From Paenibacillus sp. FSL H7-0357 (GTDB lineage Bacteria; Bacillota; Bacilli; Paenibacillales; Paenibacillaceae), in contig NZ_CP009241.1 of assembly GCF_000758525.1 (NCBI RefSeq), forward strand, positions 1,426,001 through 1,490,000: a stretch of 64,000 bases of DNA, in the 5' to 3' direction. Positions 61,305-64,000 of this stretch are shown piece after piece. The notes under the pieces are model-generated. The model made no database searches. It saw only the letters and a program-made list of their open reading frames with translations, and was not told the origin of the DNA. Every line of letters starts with the position of its first letter. The stretch's first letter is position 1. The translations under genes were made by a program, and so were the position numbers.

Positions 61305-62759
61305 ATGTTTAAGGATTTCAAGCTCATTGCCGGACGTCCGGTATATATTCAGGTGAAGGATTATTTGAAGCATCTCATTCTAAAAGGCGCCCTCCAAGGC
61401 GGCCAGAAGCTTCCGTCGACACGCGAGCTCAGCACACTGCTGAAAGTCAGCCGCAATTCGATTATTTCCGCTTATGCGGGGCTTACGGATGACGGCTTTG
61501 CGTATACGGTGCAGGGTCAAGGAAGTTATGTTTCGCTTGCTGCCTCTACTGAGAGTGCAGCGGCCCCCTACTGGACCGTGGACTGGAAAGAGCGGATGAA
61601 CAGCCGCGCGCTGCTGGCGGAGGAACTGGATATAATGAAGCGCGGAATCCGCGCGGAGAAGGGCACGATTTCTTTTACCAGTATTGCGCCCGATGAGAGC
61701 CTGTTTGATCTGGATAATGTAAAGCGGGCCTTTCTGGACCGCATGTCCGTAGAGGGCAACGTTCTGCTGAACTATGGCTATGCCAAGGGGTATAAGCCTT
61801 TAATAGACTATTTGCGGCAATATATGGAGCATAAGGGCGTGGATATGCGCGGCAAGGATATGCTGATTACGAATGGTTTTACGGAAGGCTTCGATTTGGT
61901 GCTGTCCGCACTTGGCCAGAAGCACGGGCAGGTGCTATGCGAGAATCCGACCCATCATACGGCGATCAAAAATATGCGGCTGAATGGATTTGAAATCACT
62001 GGAGTAACCATGGAGCGGGACGGCATCCACCTCGGTGAACTGAAACGGGCGCTGGAGGAGCGGGAGTATGACTGCGCGTATTTTGTGCCTTCCTATCACA
62101 ATCCCACCGGCATCGTCATGTCCCCCGAAAAAAGACAAGGGCTGATGAAGCTGATGGCGGAGTACAAGGTGCCGGTCATCGAGGACGGCTTCAACGAAGA
62201 GCTGCGCTATTCGGGCTCACATGTAGCCCCGTTAATCGCGGCCGCGGGCGGCGGGAACAGCGTCGTCTATCTTGGCAGCTTCTCCAAGGTGTTGTTTCCC
62301 GGACTGCGTGTAGGCTGGGTGCTGGCTGATCAGGAGCTGATCTATTATCTGGAAAGTGTCAAAAGAGCCCGAAGTATTCATACTTCAACGCTGGATCAAT
62401 CCATTCTGTATCAATATCTGCTCGGCGGCCATCTGGAAAAATACCTCAAACGTGCGCGAACGGAATATAGACGGAAATACGAGCTGACGCTGGAATGCTG
62501 CAAGGAGTATTTGCCGTATGTTGGGCTAAGCGGAGACGGCGGACTGCATCTTTTTGTAACATTTCCCGAAGGCTTTAGTACAAGAGAGCTGCTGGATGCC
62601 TGCCGTGAGCGGGGGGTTATTTTTACAGCGGGGGATATCTTCTTCACGAATGGAACAGGACAAAACACGCTGCGCCTGGGCTTCTCCAGGGTGGCTGACG
62701 GGGATATCCGCAGGGGAATTGAGATTATCGGCAGGGCAGCACGGCAACTACTGGGATGA
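61305..62759 (+). CDS. MocR/PdxR-family regulator, DdlR-like
   Basis: The 484-residue protein joins a GntR-type winged helix (about residues 10-78: YIQVKDYLKHLILKGALQGG, KLPSTRELSTLLKVSRNSII) to a class I aminotransferase-like domain with PLP lysine in YLGSFSKVLFPGLRVGW and YHNPTGIVMSPEKR. In Brevibacillus a MocR protein, DdlR, activates the D-Ala-D-Ala ligase gene; here ddl follows ten bases after, so the same role is likely. PLP with D-alanine would be the expected effector, an inference. It may autoregulate the three-gene operon. Confidence 0.9.
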   Translation: MFKDFKLIAGRPVYIQVKDYLKHLILKGALQGGQKLPSTRELSTLLKVSRNSIISAYAGLTDDGFAYTVQGQGSYVSLAASTESAAAPYWTVDWKERMNSRALLAEELDIMKRGIRAEKGTISFTSIAPDESLFDLDNVKRAFLDRMSVEGNVLLNYGYAKGYKPLIDYLRQYMEHKGVDMRGKDMLITNGFTEGFDLVLSALGQKHGQVLCENPTHHTAIKNMRLNGFEITGVTMERDGIHLGELKRALEEREYDCAYFVPSYHNPTGIVMSPEKRQGLMKLMAEYKVPVIEDGFNEELRYSGSHVAPLIAAAGGGNSVVYLGSFSKVLFPGLRVGWVLADQELIYYLESVKRARSIHTSTLDQSILYQYLLGGHLEKYLKRARTEYRRKYELTLECCKEYLPYVGLSGDGGLHLFVTFPEGFSTRELLDACRERGVIFTAGDIFFTNGTGQNTLRLGFSRVADGDIRRGIEIIGRAARQLLG

Positions 62760-62774
62760 AAAGGGGTTATGGGG

Positions 62775-63764
62775 ATGATAAAAGTAGGCGTAATAATGGG
62801 CGGAGTTTCCTCTGAATATGAAGTGTCGCTGAATACCGGCAGAGAAATGCTGAAGCACCTGGACCGGAGCAAATATGAGGTTGTCCCGGTGGTTATTACA
62901 GAGCGTGAACAGCTGATCGGACAGGTAAAAGGTCTGGATTTTGCGCTGCTTGCCCTTCATGGAACCTATGGTGAGGATGGAACGGTTCAGGGGACGCTGG
63001 AGACGCTTGGCATCCCATATTCCGGGAGTGGCATGCTGTCCAGCAGCCTGTGCATGGATAAACATCTGTCCAAAACAATTCTCCGCAGCAAAGGTGTTCC
63101 TACGCCTGACTGGCTGTGCTGGGACCGGACGGAGGATGTTGCGCCGGAAGCCGTGGAACGGCTCGGTTACCCGGTGATGGTGAAGCCGAACTCAGGCGGT
63201 TCCAGCATCGGGATGACCAAAGTGAATAGCTCGCAGGAGCTGCGGAGCGCGGTGGAGAAAGCTTTTGCCGCAGACCAGTCGGTACTCGTCGAATCGTATA
63301 CCGAAGGTCAGGAGATTACCTGCCCGATCCTCGGCGGAACTCTTCTGCCCGTTATCGGCATCCATGCGCTGGGCGCGGACTGGTTCGATTACAGCTCCAA
63401 ATATGAGCAGGGCGGAGCCGACGAACGGGTAATTCAGCTGCCTGCCGAGATCCTGGAGCGGGTGCAAACGGCAGCGCTGGCCTGTTATCATGCGCTGAAA
63501 TGCTCGGTATATGCACGGGTGGATATGCTGCTGAAGAATGGGATTCCCTACGTACTTGAGGTCAATACACTGCCGGGCATGACCGAAACGAGCCTGCTGC
63601 CCAAAAGCGCACTTGCGGCCGGATTCACCTTCAGCAGTCTGCTGGATGAGATTATCGCGGGTTCTCTGAAGGAACGGCGAGCGAATCAGGCAGTCCAAGT
63701 AACGCAAGAGGTAACGGAGACGAAGATGGAAGAAGAAAGGCAAGAGGTAGCAGGTCATGCTTAA
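62775..63764 (+). CDS. ddl: D-alanine-D-alanine ligase
   Basis: This 329-residue ATP-grasp enzyme makes the D-Ala-D-Ala dipeptide for peptidoglycan. Clear pieces are IMGGVSSEYEVSLNTG, ALHGTYGEDGTVQGTLE, VKPNSGGSSIGMTKV, YARVDMLLKNGIPYVLEVN and LPGMTETSLLPKSALA. The ATG at 62775 has AAGGGG eight bases upstream; an ATG two codons earlier is too close. The last 35 residues are Gln/Glu/Val-rich and look disordered. Whether D-Ala is the second residue, or D-lactate or D-serine, cannot be decided from what I can check. It overlaps in operon with the MocR gene and an aminotransferase. Confidence 0.94.
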   Translation: MIKVGVIMGGVSSEYEVSLNTGREMLKHLDRSKYEVVPVVITEREQLIGQVKGLDFALLALHGTYGEDGTVQGTLETLGIPYSGSGMLSSSLCMDKHLSKTILRSKGVPTPDWLCWDRTEDVAPEAVERLGYPVMVKPNSGGSSIGMTKVNSSQELRSAVEKAFAADQSVLVESYTEGQEITCPILGGTLLPVIGIHALGADWFDYSSKYEQGGADERVIQLPAEILERVQTAALACYHALKCSVYARVDMLLKNGIPYVLEVNTLPGMTETSLLPKSALAAGFTFSSLLDEIIAGSLKERRANQAVQVTQEVTETKMEEERQEVAGHA

Positions 63765-63777
63765 GGAGAACCGCAAG

Positions 63778-64000
63778 ATGGCAGAGGATTGGATAGCTCC
63801 CCGTGTGCGGGAGATTGCGCCTTCGGGCATCCGGGCTTTTTTTGATCTCACTGCCGGTAACAACGATATTATATCACTGGGCGTAGGTGAACCGGATTTC
63901 GCTACACCTGAGCATGTAAGAGCTGCCTGCGTCCGCGCTTTGAACCGCGGGGAAACGATGTACACCCCGAATGCCGGACTGCTGGAGCTTAGAGAAGAGA
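63778..64000 (+). CDS. PLP-dependent class I aminotransferase, N-terminal part (runs off window)
   Basis: Only the first 74 codons are in the window. VREIAPSGIRAFFDL, ISLGVGEPDFATPEHV and GETMYTPNAGLLELRE match the PatA/aspartate aminotransferase group. AAGGAG lies nine bases before the ATG at 63778, better than the ATG at 63757 inside the end of ddl. Position behind ddl suggests a role in amino acid supply for the cell wall, but substrates cannot be inferred from the fragment. Confidence 0.85.
   Translation, partial: MAEDWIAPRVREIAPSGIRAFFDLTAGNNDIISLGVGEPDFATPEHVRAACVRALNRGETMYTPNAGLLELREE

Overview
The window looks like chromosomal DNA of a Paenibacillus-type member of the Bacillota. This is an inference from strong AGGAGG-type ribosome sites, frequent TTG and GTG starts, roughly balanced base composition, Bacillus-like housekeeping genes (nfo, purU, tkt, pgi, lplJ, ppnP, yigZ) and Tad loci of the type found in Paenibacillus. 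No tRNA, rRNA, CRISPR array or complete insertion sequence was seen.

Layout. 1-4404: stress and small metabolic genes (partial AraC regulator cut by the left edge, glutathione peroxidase, Ohr, a small Cys-rich protein, a DCC-family protein, a secreted stalk-domain protein). 4556-15343: a complete Tad/Flp pilus operon (tadZ, tadA, tadB, tadC, flp, TadE-like genes, a DUF5702 gene, prepilin peptidase, an FHA protein), preceded by a promoter-terminator leader. 15379-19060: epimerase, DUF2621 protein, endonuclease IV, PurU. 19360-33291: a second, strongly divergent Tad-like locus (CpaB-like protein, TadZ-like protein with a degenerate P-loop, ATPase, two TadB/C-like membrane proteins, two tiny pilin-like proteins plus a broken third, two minor membrane proteins, then a small exported protein and two very large exported PKD/Ig-repeat proteins). 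33323-42032: NlpC/P60-like hydrolase, tkt, ppnP, GNAT, a beta-hydroxyacid dehydrogenase, pgi, yigZ, TetR, YjbQ. 42231-46346: sulfate/thiosulfate ABC importer. 46461-55636: HIT protein, PhnP-like hydrolase, an ABC-transporter remnant, Cof phosphatase, EamA exporter, DUF457 protein, a TetR-controlled ABC exporter, LplJ. 55861-61019: cobalamin salvage/assembly genes cobD, cbiZ, cbiB, cobC. 61305-64000: MocR regulator (DdlR-like), D-Ala-D-Ala ligase and a truncated aminotransferase, behind a structured leader.

How they work together. The first Tad operon holds what a type IVb pilus needs: motor ATPase, membrane platform, pilin, pseudopilins, peptidase and localisation ATPase. The second locus has no peptidase of its own, so it may borrow the first one, and it appears coupled to large surface proteins. 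The cob genes form a nucleotide-loop/salvage module.

The most unusual signal is not a gene. A roughly 190-bp intergenic element occurs three times (48514-48704 inverted, 57016-57204 and 57354-57542). Each copy has four imperfect palindromes whose centres are spaced exactly 51, 62 and 51 bp, with a partly conserved middle spacer.
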